DNA of 64,000 bases, from assembly GCF_004217215.1 (NCBI RefSeq), contig NZ_SHKP01000007.1, positions 124,001 through 188,000 on the forward strand. The letters are read 5' to 3'. The notes under the pieces are model-generated. The model searched no databases. It was not told the DNA's origin and was given only the letters and a program-made list of their open reading frames with translations. The stretch comes from Rivibacter subsaxonicus. Its GTDB lineage: Bacteria > Pseudomonadota > Gammaproteobacteria > Burkholderiales > Burkholderiaceae_C. Each line of letters begins with the position of its first letter. Positions within the stretch are counted from its first letter, which is position 1. Below are positions 17,820 through 27,582 of this stretch, piece after piece. The position numbers were made by a program, and so were the translations under genes.

Positions 17820-19010
17820 ATGAAAGTCATCAAGCTGCGGCCCGGCCGCGAGCGCTCGCTGCTGCGCCGTCATCCGTGGATCTTCGAAGGCGCGATCGCG
17901 CGCGGCAAGGCCGATGCCGGCGAGACGGTGCGGGTCGAGGGCGACGACGGCGCCTTCCTGGCTTGGGCCGCGTTCAGCCCGAGCTCGCAGATCCGTGCCC
18001 GCGCCTGGAGCTTCGAGGCGAGCGAGCGCATCGACGGAGATCTCTTCGCGCGTCGCATCCGCGCCGCGGTGGCGGTGCGCCGACGTCTTGCGATCGACAG
18101 CGACGCGCAGCGCCTGGTGCATGGCGAGGCCGACGGCCTGCCGGGGCTGATCGTCGATCGCTACGGCGCCGACACCCTGTGCGCGCAGTTTCTTGCCGCC
18201 GGCAGCGAGCGCTGGAAGAACGAGATCGCCGACGCGCTGCTTGCCGCCACCGGCTGCAGCCGGCTTTACGAGCGCTCGGACGCCAGCGTGCGCGCGATCG
18301 AGGGCATGGAGCAGAGCGCCGGCTGGCTGCGCGGCGATGGTCCGACCGAGGTCACCATCCGCGAGCATGGCTGGCGGCTCAAGATCGACGTCGCCCATGG
18401 CCACAAGACTGGCTACTACCTCGATCAGCGCGACAACCGCGCGCTGTTTGCCCGCCTGGTGCGCCAGTTCGGCTGCCAGCGCGTGCTCAACTGCTACAGC
18501 TACACCGGCGGCTTCTCGGTGGCGGCGCTGGCCGGCGGCGCGCGGCAGGTGACCAGCGTCGATTCCTCGGCGCCGGCGCTGGCGCTGGCCTCGGAGCACG
18601 TGGTGCTCAACGGCTTCGACGCCGCGCGCCACCGCGCGCTCGACGCCGACGTCAACGCGCAGCTGCGCCAGTTCATCGCCGAAGGCGCGAGCTTCGACGC
18701 GATCGTGCTCGACCCGCCCAAGTTCGCGCCCACCGCGGCCCATGCCGAGCGCGCCGCACGTGCCTACAAGGACATCAATCGCCTCGCCTTCAAGCTGCTG
18801 GCGCCGGGCGGGCTGCTGCTTACCTTCAGCTGCTCGGGCGGCATCAGCGCCGACCTGTTCCACAAGATCGTGGCTGGGGCCGGGCTCGACGCCGGCATCG
18901 ACGGCCACCTGCTGCAGCGGCTCGAGGCCGCACCCGACCACCCGACCAGCGTGACCTTTCCCGAGGGCGAATACCTCAAGGGACTGGCGATCCTCAAGCA
19001 CCAGGAGTAG
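17820..19010 (+). CDS. rlmI: Class I rRNA methyltransferase, RlmI-like
   Basis: A 396-residue protein with an N-terminal PUA domain (residues 1-75, starting MKVIKLRPGRERSLLRRHPW), an EEHD-like linker domain and a C-terminal SAM methyltransferase. VLNCYSYTGGFSVAALAGGA is motif I, VLDPPKFAP motif IV and LLTFSCSGGIS holds the catalytic Cys. The length equals that of E. coli RlmI, which makes m5C1962 in 23S rRNA; same target is inference. A CACAAT hexamer lies seven bases before the ATG without a Shine-Dalgarno site. Confidence 0.85.
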   Translation: MKVIKLRPGRERSLLRRHPWIFEGAIARGKADAGETVRVEGDDGAFLAWAAFSPSSQIRARAWSFEASERIDGDLFARRIRAAVAVRRRLAIDSDAQRLVHGEADGLPGLIVDRYGADTLCAQFLAAGSERWKNEIADALLAATGCSRLYERSDASVRAIEGMEQSAGWLRGDGPTEVTIREHGWRLKIDVAHGHKTGYYLDQRDNRALFARLVRQFGCQRVLNCYSYTGGFSVAALAGGARQVTSVDSSAPALALASEHVVLNGFDAARHRALDADVNAQLRQFIAEGASFDAIVLDPPKFAPTAAHAERAARAYKDINRLAFKLLAPGGLLLTFSCSGGISADLFHKIVAGAGLDAGIDGHLLQRLEAAPDHPTSVTFPEGEYLKGLAILKHQE

Positions 19011-19014
19011 CCCG

Positions 19015-19449
19015 ATGCTCGAGCGCAGGCCGATGTTCGTGTTCGCTGCGGCGACGCTGCTGGCCGCCACCGGCGCCTGCACCGCGCCGACGCCGGTGGC
19101 CGCGCCGGCGACGATCGGCGTCGATGGCCAGGTCGTGCAGCGCAGCCGCAACGCGCTGCCGCCGGGCACCGTGGTCAGCGTGCGCCTGCTCGACGTCTCG
19201 CGCGCCGATGCGCCCTCGGTGACGCTCGACGAGCAGCAGATCCGGCTCGAGGGTGCCCAACTGCCCAAGCCCTTCGCACTCAAGGTGGCGGCCGAGCGGG
19301 TCGATCCGCGCATGAGCTACGCGGTGGCCGCCGATGCGCGCCTGGACGGCAAGCTGCTGATGATCTCGACCACCCGCCACAGCGTGCTGACACGCGGTGC
19401 GCCGAGCAGCGGGGTCGAGGTCGTGCTGGAGCCCGTCGCGCGGCCCTGA
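19015..19449 (+). CDS. YbaY/YscW-type lipoprotein
   Basis: A 144-residue exported protein. The N-terminus has a hydrophobic stretch MFVFAAATLLAATGAC ending in a cysteine, a weak lipobox (Thr at -3). The rest shows the YscW/YbaY pattern: RNALPPGTVVSVRLLDVSRADAPSV and LPKPFALKV. Family members are periplasm-facing outer-membrane lipoproteins of unclear role (YscW assists secretin assembly). It begins four bases after rlmI and converges on the ion channel gene, the two stops being adjacent. Confidence 0.72.
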   Translation: MLERRPMFVFAAATLLAATGACTAPTPVAAPATIGVDGQVVQRSRNALPPGTVVSVRLLDVSRADAPSVTLDEQQIRLEGAQLPKPFALKVAAERVDPRMSYAVAADARLDGKLLMISTTRHSVLTRGAPSSGVEVVLEPVARP

Positions 19450-19869
19450 CTACTCCCTCCAGTGGCGCTCCATTTCCAGATAGAGAAACGAGGCCGACCA
19501 CGCGATCAGCAGCAGGCCGTTGAGCGCCTCGACGCCGGCCAGCAGCCGCATCGGACCGACCGGTGCGACATCGCCGAGGCCCAGCGAGGTGTAGGTCTCG
19601 GCCGAGAAGTAGAGCGCGGTGTCGATGCCGGTGGTGCCCAGCCCGAGCCCGCCATGTCCGGCCCAGCTGGCCAGCAGCACGTAGCTCAGACCGTACAGCG
19701 TGATCTCGAGTGCATGGGCCACGAACAGGCCGAGCAGCCCCGCGAGCACGAGGGCCCGGCGCGGCAGATGCAGGGTGGGCAGCCGGCGCGACAGCAGCGT
19801 CAGCATTTCGTAGTGGATCAGGCTGGTCGCTGCCAGCAGCATGAGGCACAGCAGGACGACGGCGATCAT
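19450..19869 (-). CDS. Two-helix potassium channel-like protein (Ion_trans_2)
   Basis: A 139-residue membrane protein with about four hydrophobic segments. The filter region YTSLGLGDVAPVGPMR resembles the K+ channel signature TxGYGD with Leu for Tyr, followed by a last helix (LLAGVEALNGLLLIAWSASFLYLEME). No cytoplasmic NAD- or cyclic-nucleotide-binding domain follows. It lies 21 bases after ybeY, in the place where corC/ybeX is often found, so it may be co-transcribed with phoH-ybeY. Ion selectivity is inference from the filter. Confidence 0.78.
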   Translation of the reverse strand: MIAVVLLCLMLLAATSLIHYEMLTLLSRRLPTLHLPRRALVLAGLLGLFVAHALEITLYGLSYVLLASWAGHGGLGLGTTGIDTALYFSAETYTSLGLGDVAPVGPMRLLAGVEALNGLLLIAWSASFLYLEMERHWRE

Positions 19870-19890
19870 GGCGTCGTGCCGTCGCCGCGT

Positions 19891-20334
19891 TCAGCGATAA
19901 GGATCGGCAAAGCCGAGCGCCAGCATCAGTTCGCTCTCGCGCGCCTCCATCGCCGCCGCCTCGTCCTCGGCCTCGTGGTCGTAGCCCTGCGCGTGCAGCG
20001 TGCCGTGCACCAACAGGTGCGCGTAGTGCGCCTCGAGGCTGCGACCCTGCTCGGCGGCCTCGCGTTCGACCACCGGGGCGCACAGCACCAGGTCGGCCAC
20101 CACCACCGGCTCGTGCTCGTAGTCGAAGGTCAGCACGTTGGTCGCGTAGTCCTTGGCGCGGTAGTCGCGGTTGAGTGCGCGGCCTTCGTCGACGTCGACG
20201 ATGCGCACCGTAATCTGCGCCGGTGCCTCGAGCGCGGCACGCATCCAGCGCTGCACGCGGTGGCGTGGCAGGTGCGCGCGGTGGCTGGCGTCTGCAAATT
20301 GCAGCGACAGGCTCAGCCCCGGCTTGCTGGCCAT
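19891..20334 (-). CDS. ybeY: rRNA maturation RNase YbeY
   Basis: A 147-residue zinc endoribonuclease acting in 16S rRNA 3-prime processing and ribosome quality control. The zinc motif reads [16 protein letters not shown], the family HGxLHxxGYDH pattern. Start ATG 20334 lies five bases after the phoH stop; the much longer upstream frame is the shadow of phoH. YbeY with PhoH/YbeZ is a conserved pair. Confidence 0.93.
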   Translation of the reverse strand: MASKPGLSLSLQFADASHRAHLPRHRVQRWMRAALEAPAQITVRIVDVDEGRALNRDYRAKDYATNVLTFDYEHEPVVVADLVLCAPVVEREAAEQGRSLEAHYAHLLVHGTLHAQGYDHEAEDEAAAMEARESELMLALGFADPYR

Positions 20335-20339
20335 CGCCG

Positions 20340-21338
<999 letters not shown>

Positions 21339-21437
21339 GCCGCAATTGTCGCCGCCATCGGCCGGCTGTTGCGCGCAAGCCCGCGTGGCCGCTCGCGGGG
21401 TGCCGCGGCGCGAAGTGCTCTTGCACAATCGCCGGCC

Positions 21438-23336
21438 ATGACGCGCCCTGGCCGGAGACTGATCGCATGCCTGGCGGCTGCCGTCGTGCTGGGCTTCTGG
21501 CTGGCGTCGTGGTTGCTGCTGCCGGCGCAGGCGCAGTCGACCGCGACGGCCGCCACGCCGGTGCTTGCGCTGCGCGCGGCCGAGTCGCTGGCGCTGCCGC
21601 ATGCGGTGCTGGGCCCGCCTCCGAGCAGGGCCATCGGCGCCGACCGCGGCGGCTGGCGCGTGGTTGCGCTGCCCGACGATTGGGCGCGCACCCGCCCCGG
21701 CCACGAGGGCGCGGTCTGGTACCGCATCGAGTTCCAGCCGCCCCCGGTGCCGGCCGGCGAGTTGCTCGCGCTGCTGATCCCGCGCAGTTGCCAGAACGCC
21801 GAGGTCTGGCTCAACGGATCGCGGCTCGATCGCGACGGCCGCATCACGCCACCCTACACGCGCAACTGCTACCAGTCCCAACTGGTTGTGCTGCCGACCG
21901 GACTGCTCTCCGCGCGAGACAACCTGCTCGAGATCCAGTTGGTCGGCCATCCGCTGAACCGGGTCGCCGCGCGCCAGCGCGCGGCCGGGCTGTCGGAAAT
22001 GGTGATCGGCCCGCAGTCGCTGCTGCGCCCGGTCCATGCCCGGCAGCTTTTCTGGAACCTGACCGCGGCCCAGATCGTGGCGGTGCTGCTGGCCCTGATC
22101 GGCGTCTTCATGGCCGGCATGGGCTGGGTGCGCAGCGCGGCCGAGCTGCAGCTGTTCGGCTTTACCGCGCTCGGTTGGTCGATCCTGAGCGCGCGCGTCT
22201 GGTGGCGCGAGATCCCGCTGCCCAACGCCCTGGTCGAGGCCCTGGCCTGCCTGGGTTTCGTGCCGGTGGGCGTGTGCTGTGTGCTGTTTCTGCTGCGCTA
22301 CTCCGGGCGGCCGCGCTCGCGGCGCGAGTTGCTGCTGTGGAGCCAGTGCCTGCTGGCGCCGCTGGCGATGTGGCTGGCCGGGCCCGAGCACCTGTTCAGC
22401 GTGGCCAGCGCGATCTACACGATGCTCGCCGCCGAACTGCTGGCCGCGGTGGCGCTCTACCTCTGGACGGTCTGGAGCGAGCCGCACGGCGAGCGCTGGC
22501 TGATGAGCGCGGTGCTGACGCTGGTGGTCCTGGCGGTCGCGGCCGAGGTCGCAGTGCAGGTGCACCTCCTGCCGCTGCCGCAGGTGCACCTGATCCATTT
22601 CGCGATGCCCTTCCTGTTCTGCGCGCTGGCGTTCAGGCTCACGCAGGTCTACGTGCTGGCGCTGCGCCGCGCCGAGCAGTCGCATGTCGGCCTCGACCAC
22701 CGGCTCGAGGCGATGCGCCACGAGATGGAGCGCTCCTATGCGCTGCTGTCGGAGCAGCGCGCCGAGCAGACCGCCGAGAAGGAGCGCAAGCGCATCGCGG
22801 CCGACCTGCACGACGACCTTGGCGCCAAGCTGCTGACCATCGTCCATACCAGCACCGACGACCACATTTCCACGCTGGCGCGCGAGGCGCTCGAGGAGAT
22901 GCGGCTGTCGGTGCGCGGCCTGACCGGGCGCCCGGTGCAGCTGGCCGATGCGCTGGCCGACTGGCGCGCCGAGACGGTCTCGCGACTCGGTGCGGCCGGC
23001 ATCGGCGTCGAGTGGAACAGCGACGAGCTGCTGGCGCCGCGCATGCTCTCGGCGCGCGGCTTCGTGCAGACGACGCGCATCCTGCGCGAGGCGGTCAGTA
23101 ACATGATCAAGCACAGCGGCGCCTCGCAGTGCAATGTGCGCTGCGCGGTCGACGCCGACCTGCAACTGGTGATCCGCGACAACGGCCGCGGCGTGCCGAT
23201 GCAGCTCGACGGCAAGCTCGACCGTGGCCACGGCATGTACAGCATGAAGCACCGCGCCAAGCAGTTGCAGGGTCAATGCCTGGTGGAGTCGGGCCCCGGC
23301 TACGGAACCGTGATCCGTCTCACGATTCCACTCTGA
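21438..23336 (+). CDS. NarL-group sensor histidine kinase with 7TM-like sensor
   Basis: A 632-residue kinase. A signal-like helix (residues 10-28) is followed by an extracytoplasmic jelly-roll-like domain (about 60-200; [20 protein letters not shown]) and about seven membrane helices (210-420), a 7TMR-DISM-like layout. Then come a coiled coil and a HisKA_3 domain, [18 protein letters not shown], with the phospho-acceptor His. The ATPase part shows [12 protein letters not shown] and [16 protein letters not shown] lies eight bases before the ATG. It pairs with the response regulator at 23400. The ligand is unknown; the lectin-like domain suggests a carbohydrate or other small molecule (inference). 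Confidence 0.88.
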   Translation: MTRPGRRLIACLAAAVVLGFWLASWLLLPAQAQSTATAATPVLALRAAESLALPHAVLGPPPSRAIGADRGGWRVVALPDDWARTRPGHEGAVWYRIEFQPPPVPAGELLALLIPRSCQNAEVWLNGSRLDRDGRITPPYTRNCYQSQLVVLPTGLLSARDNLLEIQLVGHPLNRVAARQRAAGLSEMVIGPQSLLRPVHARQLFWNLTAAQIVAVLLALIGVFMAGMGWVRSAAELQLFGFTALGWSILSARVWWREIPLPNALVEALACLGFVPVGVCCVLFLLRYSGRPRSRRELLLWSQCLLAPLAMWLAGPEHLFSVASAIYTMLAAELLAAVALYLWTVWSEPHGERWLMSAVLTLVVLAVAAEVAVQVHLLPLPQVHLIHFAMPFLFCALAFRLTQVYVLALRRAEQSHVGLDHRLEAMRHEMERSYALLSEQRAEQTAEKERKRIAADLHDDLGAKLLTIVHTSTDDHISTLAREALEEMRLSVRGLTGRPVQLADALADWRAETVSRLGAAGIGVEWNSDELLAPRMLSARGFVQTTRILREAVSNMIKHSGASQCNVRCAVDADLQLVIRDNGRGVPMQLDGKLDRGHGMYSMKHRAKQLQGQCLVESGPGYGTVIRLTIPL

Positions 23337-23399
23337 GCGTGTTGTCCATCCCCCCTGTTCGGGCAACCCGGCTCGCGGGCCCGCTGCTAGCATGAAATC

Positions 23400-24068
23400 G
23401 TGAACACCGCCAACCGCATCCTCCTGCTCGAAGACCTGCCCGAGATTCGCTCTTGGCTCAAGGCGCTCGTCGCCCAGGTCTTCCCCGCCGCCGAGATCTC
23501 CGAGGCCGCCCGCGTGCACGACGCCCGCGCGCTGATCACCGCCCAGCGTTTCGACCTGGCGTTGATCGACCTCGGCCTGCCCGACGGCAGCGGGGTCGAT
23601 GTGGTCGAGGCGCTGCGCACCGCGCAGCCCGAGGCGCAGAGCGTGGTCGTCACCATCCACGACGACGACGAGCATCTGTTCCCCGCACTGCAGGCCGGCG
23701 CCTTTGGCTACATCCTCAAGGAGCAGCCGCGCGAACTGATCGCCGAGCAGCTGCAGCGCATCAGCCAAGGCGAGCCGCCGCTGTCACCGTCGATCGCACG
23801 ACGCGTGATCCAGTACTTCGCGGCGCAGGCCAAGAACGCCTTCTCGCAGGCCGCCAATCCGATGCCCGGCGTCTCGCTGACCGAGCGCGAGAGCGAGGTG
23901 CTGCTGCGCGTGGCCAAGGGCTTCACGCTGCCCGAGATCGGCGTGCAGCTCGGCCTCTCCCGGCACACGATCGCCGACTACGTGAAGCAGATCTACCGCA
24001 AGCTCAACGTGAGCTCGCGCGCCGAGGCCGCACTCGAGGCGCAACGGCTGGGGTTGTTCCGCCGCTGA
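23400..24068 (+). CDS. NarL/FixJ-type response regulator
   Basis: A 222-residue regulator. The receiver domain (1-125) has the acidic pair in LLLEDLPEIRS, phospho-acceptor Asp57 in LIDLGLPDGSG, Thr in VVVTIHDDDEH and Lys in YILKEQP. The LuxR-type helix-turn-helix occupies about 155-215: LTERESEVLLRVAKGFTLPE followed by LGLSRHTIADYVKQIYRKLNV. The start is GTG 23400 with TAGCAT six bases upstream. It lies 63 bases after the partner kinase and probably controls unidentified target promoters. Confidence 0.92.
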   Translation: MNTANRILLLEDLPEIRSWLKALVAQVFPAAEISEAARVHDARALITAQRFDLALIDLGLPDGSGVDVVEALRTAQPEAQSVVVTIHDDDEHLFPALQAGAFGYILKEQPRELIAEQLQRISQGEPPLSPSIARRVIQYFAAQAKNAFSQAANPMPGVSLTERESEVLLRVAKGFTLPEIGVQLGLSRHTIADYVKQIYRKLNVSSRAEAALEAQRLGLFRR

Positions 24069-24111
24069 TCGTGCGTTTGGCGCCACGGTGCGCCCTCGAT
24101 AATTCGCGACC

Positions 24112-24690
24112 ATGATCGGTCGCCTCACCGGAACGCTCGCCGAAAAGAGCCCGCCCCAGATCCTGCTCGACGTGCAGGGTGTCGGCTACGAGGTCGACGT
24201 GCCGATGAGCAGCTTCTACAACCTGCCGGCGCTCGGCGAGCGGGTCACGCTGCTGACCCACTTCGTGGTGCGCGAGGACGCGCAGCTGCTGTTCGGCTTC
24301 CTGACCGTGCCCGAGCGCGATACCTTTCGCCAGCTCATCAAGATCAGCGGCATCGGCCCGCGCATGGCGCTGTCGATCCTCTCCGGCTTGAGCGTGGCCG
24401 AGCTCGCGCAGACCATCACCGCGCAGAACACCGGCCGCCTGGTCAAGGTGCCCGGCATCGGCAAGAAGACCGCCGAGCGACTGCTGCTGGAGCTGAAGGG
24501 CAAGCTCGGCGCCGACCTCGGCCTGCCCGCCGGCAGCGCGCCGGTGAGCGACGCGCAGGCCGACATCCTGCAGGCGCTGGTCGCGCTGGGCTACAGCGAG
24601 CGCGAGGCACAGGCGGCGGTCAAGGCGCTGCCGGCCGAGGTGCCGGTGAGCGAGGGCATCAAGCAGGCGTTGAAGGCCTTGGCGAGATAG
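24112..24690 (+). CDS. ruvA: Holliday junction helicase subunit RuvA
   Basis: A 192-residue RuvA that binds four-way junctions and loads the RuvB motor. [28 protein letters not shown] is the OB-fold start; [19 protein letters not shown] and [20 protein letters not shown] are the two helix-hairpin-helix motifs; the C-terminal three-helix domain III (about 145-190) contacts RuvB. GATAAT lies eight bases before the ATG. Neither ruvB nor ruvC is adjacent, unlike the usual cluster. Confidence 0.95.
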   Translation: MIGRLTGTLAEKSPPQILLDVQGVGYEVDVPMSSFYNLPALGERVTLLTHFVVREDAQLLFGFLTVPERDTFRQLIKISGIGPRMALSILSGLSVAELAQTITAQNTGRLVKVPGIGKKTAERLLLELKGKLGADLGLPAGSAPVSDAQADILQALVALGYSEREAQAAVKALPAEVPVSEGIKQALKALAR

Positions 24691-24765
24691 GGCAGGCCGG
24701 CCACCGGCGCCGCAGCCTCGCGACAGGGCCTGAATCGACCGATCCGGATCACGAGGAGCGCGCCC

Positions 24766-25125
24766 ATGATCGCTGCAACTTGCCACTGCGGAGCCGTCCG
24801 GGTCGAAGTGCCGCGCAAGCCGCGCAGCCTGACCAACTGCAACTGCTCGATCTGCCGCCGCTACGGCACCTTGTGGGCCTACTACAAGGCATCCGAGGTG
24901 CGCGTCAGCGCCGCGCCCGGAGCGACCAGCGACTATGCCTGGGGTGACAGGAGGCTGAGGTTCGTCAGGTGCAACATCTGCGCCTGCATCACGCACTGGG
25001 AGCACATCCTGCCGGCGGCGAGCAGCCGGGTCGGTGTCAACGCACGCAATTTCGAGCCGGAGTCGTTGGGGCCGGTCCGAATCCGTCTGCTCGACGGCGC
25101 GTCCACCTGGAAGTACCTCGGCTGA
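24766..25125 (+). CDS. GFA/CENP-V family zinc protein
   Basis: A 119-residue GFA-domain protein. Zinc ligands are visible in ATCHCGAVRVEV, NCNCSICRRYG and RCNICACITHWEH; the last block differs from the common FCxxCG form. The founding member was reported as S-(hydroxymethyl)glutathione synthase, but most small family members have no proven activity. ATG 24766 follows a GAGGAGCG site. It forms a small accessory-looking group with a membrane protein downstream. Confidence 0.83.
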   Translation: MIAATCHCGAVRVEVPRKPRSLTNCNCSICRRYGTLWAYYKASEVRVSAAPGATSDYAWGDRRLRFVRCNICACITHWEHILPAASSRVGVNARNFEPESLGPVRIRLLDGASTWKYLG

Positions 25126-25154
25126 TCGAGGCCCGAGCAAGCCGGCACCGCCAG

Positions 25155-25553
25155 ATGCGCGTTCTCAAGGCAGGCGCCAGCTACTTCGGCCTCGTGTTCG
25201 GTGCGGGCTTCGCGCTCGGCTCGGTGCGCGTGCCGTTCCTGGTGCCGCGCCTTGGCGAGCGGGCCGCCGAACTCATCGAGATGCCGCTGATGCTGGTGGC
25301 GATCGTTCTCGCCGCACGCTGCGTCGTGCGCCGTTTCGCGCTGCCGCCGACGCTCGGTGTCCGGCTCTCGGTTGGCTTCCTCGCCCTGGCGCTGCTGCTC
25401 GCCGCAGAGCTTGGTCTGGCGCTGCTGCTCGGGAATCGGTCGCTCGCCCAGTACATCGCCAGCCGGGATCCGGTTTCGGGCGCCGTCTATCTGGTGATGC
25501 TCGGGATCTTTGCGCTGATGCCGGTCATGGTGGCGCGCCGTGCGCGCTCCTGA
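25155..25553 (+). CDS. Small integral membrane protein, unknown
   Basis: A 132-residue protein with about four membrane helices (residues 7-27, 37-56, 68-92 and 108-127). The segment YFGLVFGAGFALGSVRVPF is the most distinctive part. ATG 25155 lies 29 bases after the GFA gene; the longer upstream frame overlaps that gene and is rejected. I do not recognise a named family. Convergent with the LysR gene. Confidence 0.65.
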   Translation: MRVLKAGASYFGLVFGAGFALGSVRVPFLVPRLGERAAELIEMPLMLVAIVLAARCVVRRFALPPTLGVRLSVGFLALALLLAAELGLALLLGNRSLAQYIASRDPVSGAVYLVMLGIFALMPVMVARRARS

Positions 25554-25622
25554 TCGGTGGCGGTCTTCGGGTGAAGCAGTTCTGCCCTGGTCTGCGGCCA
25601 ATGCGTCCGAGCTTGCAAGCGG

Positions 25623-26528
25623 TCACTGCCTTGTCGCACCGTCTGCCGGCAGCCGCCGGATGACGAGATCCGCCATCGGCGACGGCGTCCTCCCGCGCAA
25701 GGTCACCACGCCCATGCTCGAAAACAGCGGCGGTAGACCCGAGACGGTGAGCGGGCGCAGCGTCCGCGATGCGAGCTCGGCCGCGACCGCGGCATGCGGT
25801 GCGGCCAGCACCGTGTCGCAGGCGAGCGCAACCGCCTTCAGCACGTCCACGTCGTCGCACTCCAGGGCCAAACGCAACTCGGACGGCGAGCCCGCCTCGA
25901 GCAACCGAGCCAGCACGGCTCGTACGCCCTGCGGCAGGCGCACCGTCGCGACCCCGTACTCCCACACCTGCCGCAGCGTGACCGCCTTGCGTGCAGCCAG
26001 CGGGTGCCCGGCGCGCACGTAGGTGCCACCGGGCTCCTTGCGCAAGGGGCGCACGTCGATCCGGGGATCGGCTGGCAGGTCGCGCGTTTCGGCAACGAAG
26101 AACTCGATGTCTTCCTCGCGCAAGCGTGTCAGCAACAGTTGCCAGTTGCTGACCTCGACGCGCAGGTTGACGCCGGGAAAGTCGCGCCGCAGACCGGCCA
26201 GCAGCGAGGGCAGGAAGGTCGCCGCCGGGAACGGGCCGACGCCGAAGGCCGTGTCGCCCAGGGTGCGGTTGAGGTAGAGCTCCACGTCGCGTTCGAGGCA
26301 ACGGCTGTTGAAGATGAGTTGGCGCGCACGCGTGATCACGAACTCCCCGGCCGCCGTCGGCAAGACCTCCTGCGTGCCGCGGTCGAACAGGCGCAGCCCC
26401 AGTTCGGCCTCGGCCGCCTGGATGCTGCGGGTCAGTGCCGGCTGGCTGATGTGGACCTGCTCGGCGGCGCGCGCAAAGCTGCGCCGGTCGGCGACCGCGA
26501 TGACGTGAGTCCAGCGCTTGAGATCCAT
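25623..26528 (-). CDS. LysR-type transcriptional regulator
   Basis: A 301-residue LysR regulator. The winged helix-turn-helix is at residues 3-60: FARAAEQVHISQPALTRSIQ followed by AEAELGLRLFDRG. The effector-binding domain spans about 90-295. ATG 26528 has AGGGAG eight bases upstream; an ATG 12 codons earlier is less likely. It diverges from the fatty acid hydroxylase gene with a 157-base gap containing GCATTG repeats, the usual arrangement for a LysR regulator and its target (inference). Confidence 0.92.
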   Translation of the reverse strand: MDLKRWTHVIAVADRRSFARAAEQVHISQPALTRSIQAAEAELGLRLFDRGTQEVLPTAAGEFVITRARQLIFNSRCLERDVELYLNRTLGDTAFGVGPFPAATFLPSLLAGLRRDFPGVNLRVEVSNWQLLLTRLREEDIEFFVAETRDLPADPRIDVRPLRKEPGGTYVRAGHPLAARKAVTLRQVWEYGVATVRLPQGVRAVLARLLEAGSPSELRLALECDDVDVLKAVALACDTVLAAPHAAVAAELASRTLRPLTVSGLPPLFSSMGVVTLRGRTPSPMADLVIRRLPADGATRQ

Positions 26529-26560
26529 GCAGACTCCCTTCGACGTGCGTTGCAGTCGGT

Positions 26561-26598
26561 GCATTGATTCTGATTTGAATATGCATTGGACTCAATGC
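26561..26598. promoter_or_regulatory. Candidate LysR operator
   Basis: GCATTG (26583-26588), four bases and CAATGC (26593-26598) form a perfect inverted repeat. A further GCATTG lies at 26561-26566 and ATTC-N6-GAAT at 26567-26580. The cluster is in the divergent gap between the LysR gene and the hydroxylase gene and is AT-richer than its surroundings. Confidence 0.5.
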
Positions 26599-26685
26599 CG
26601 GTGCGTCACAACAATGCGCAACGGTCTCGCGTTCCGTCCCGCTCTCGGGGCTTGCCGATGAAGCCGGTCAAGAGGAGACATCGGA

Positions 26686-27570
26686 GTGAACCCCGTACAG
26701 AACATCGTGCTCGTCACGATCATCCTGAGCTTCGCGCTGCTGGAGATCTTCTCCGGGCGCCACAGGAACTTTCGCGCCACGCGCGACGACACCAAGCTCG
26801 AACTGTTCATGTTCGTGGCGCTGATCGCGGTCTCGCAACCGCTGATCTTTGCCGTCACCGGCAAGCTCGGCTCGCTGCTGATGCCGGAGCAGCGCGGCGC
26901 CTGGGCCCACCTGCCATGGTGGGCCATGACGGCGATCCTGCTGGTCGGCGACGACATGACGCAGTACTGGTGGCATCGGGCCTCGCACACGCCGCTGCTA
27001 TGGCCCTTGCACCGCGCGCACCACACGGCTCACTACATGAGCATCCGCATCACCTACAGAAACAACTTCTTCTACTACCTGATGATGCCGGGGCTGTGGA
27101 TCTCGGGCGTGCTGATCTACCTTGGCTTCGGCACCGTCTACCTGGTCTACATCGTGGTCAAGCTGACGGTGATCCTTGGGGCGCACAGCGCCGTGCGCTG
27201 GGACGAACCCCTGTACCGCTACAGGTGGCTGCATCCGCTGGCCTGGGTGGTCGAGCGAACCTTCTCGACGCCCGCCACCCACTGGGCCCACCATGCCCTG
27301 ACCAACGACGACGGCATCGGCCACTACAAGGGCAACTTCGGCAACCTGCTGTTCGTCTGGGACATGCTGTTCGGCACCGCCAAGATCACCCGCCGCTATC
27401 CGGCGCAGGTCGGGCTGCAGGACGATCTGGTCTACGGCAAGGAGCGCTGGTTCGTCGAGATGTTCTACCCGCTCTTGCGGTCAAGGCGAACGCATTCGGC
27501 ACTGGCGCCCGGCGGCCGCGCCGTGGCGCAGGAGGAGGTCGATGGCGACCTGGCGCGCGGCCTTCGCTAG
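26686..27570 (+). CDS. Sterol desaturase / fatty acid hydroxylase family membrane enzyme
   Basis: A 294-residue membrane di-iron oxygenase. The histidine clusters are YWWHRASHTP (HxxxH), LHRAHHTAHY (HxxHH) and THWAHHAL (HxxHH), with four hydrophobic segments around them. It starts with GTG 26686 behind AGAGGAG. The substrate is unknown; family members hydroxylate or desaturate fatty acids, sterols or carotenoids. It is divergent from a LysR regulator, which probably controls it, and converges on mutY. Confidence 0.85.
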   Translation: MNPVQNIVLVTIILSFALLEIFSGRHRNFRATRDDTKLELFMFVALIAVSQPLIFAVTGKLGSLLMPEQRGAWAHLPWWAMTAILLVGDDMTQYWWHRASHTPLLWPLHRAHHTAHYMSIRITYRNNFFYYLMMPGLWISGVLIYLGFGTVYLVYIVVKLTVILGAHSAVRWDEPLYRYRWLHPLAWVVERTFSTPATHWAHHALTNDDGIGHYKGNFGNLLFVWDMLFGTAKITRRYPAQVGLQDDLVYGKERWFVEMFYPLLRSRRTHSALAPGGRAVAQEEVDGDLARGLR

Positions 27571-27582
27571 TGCCGGCAGACC

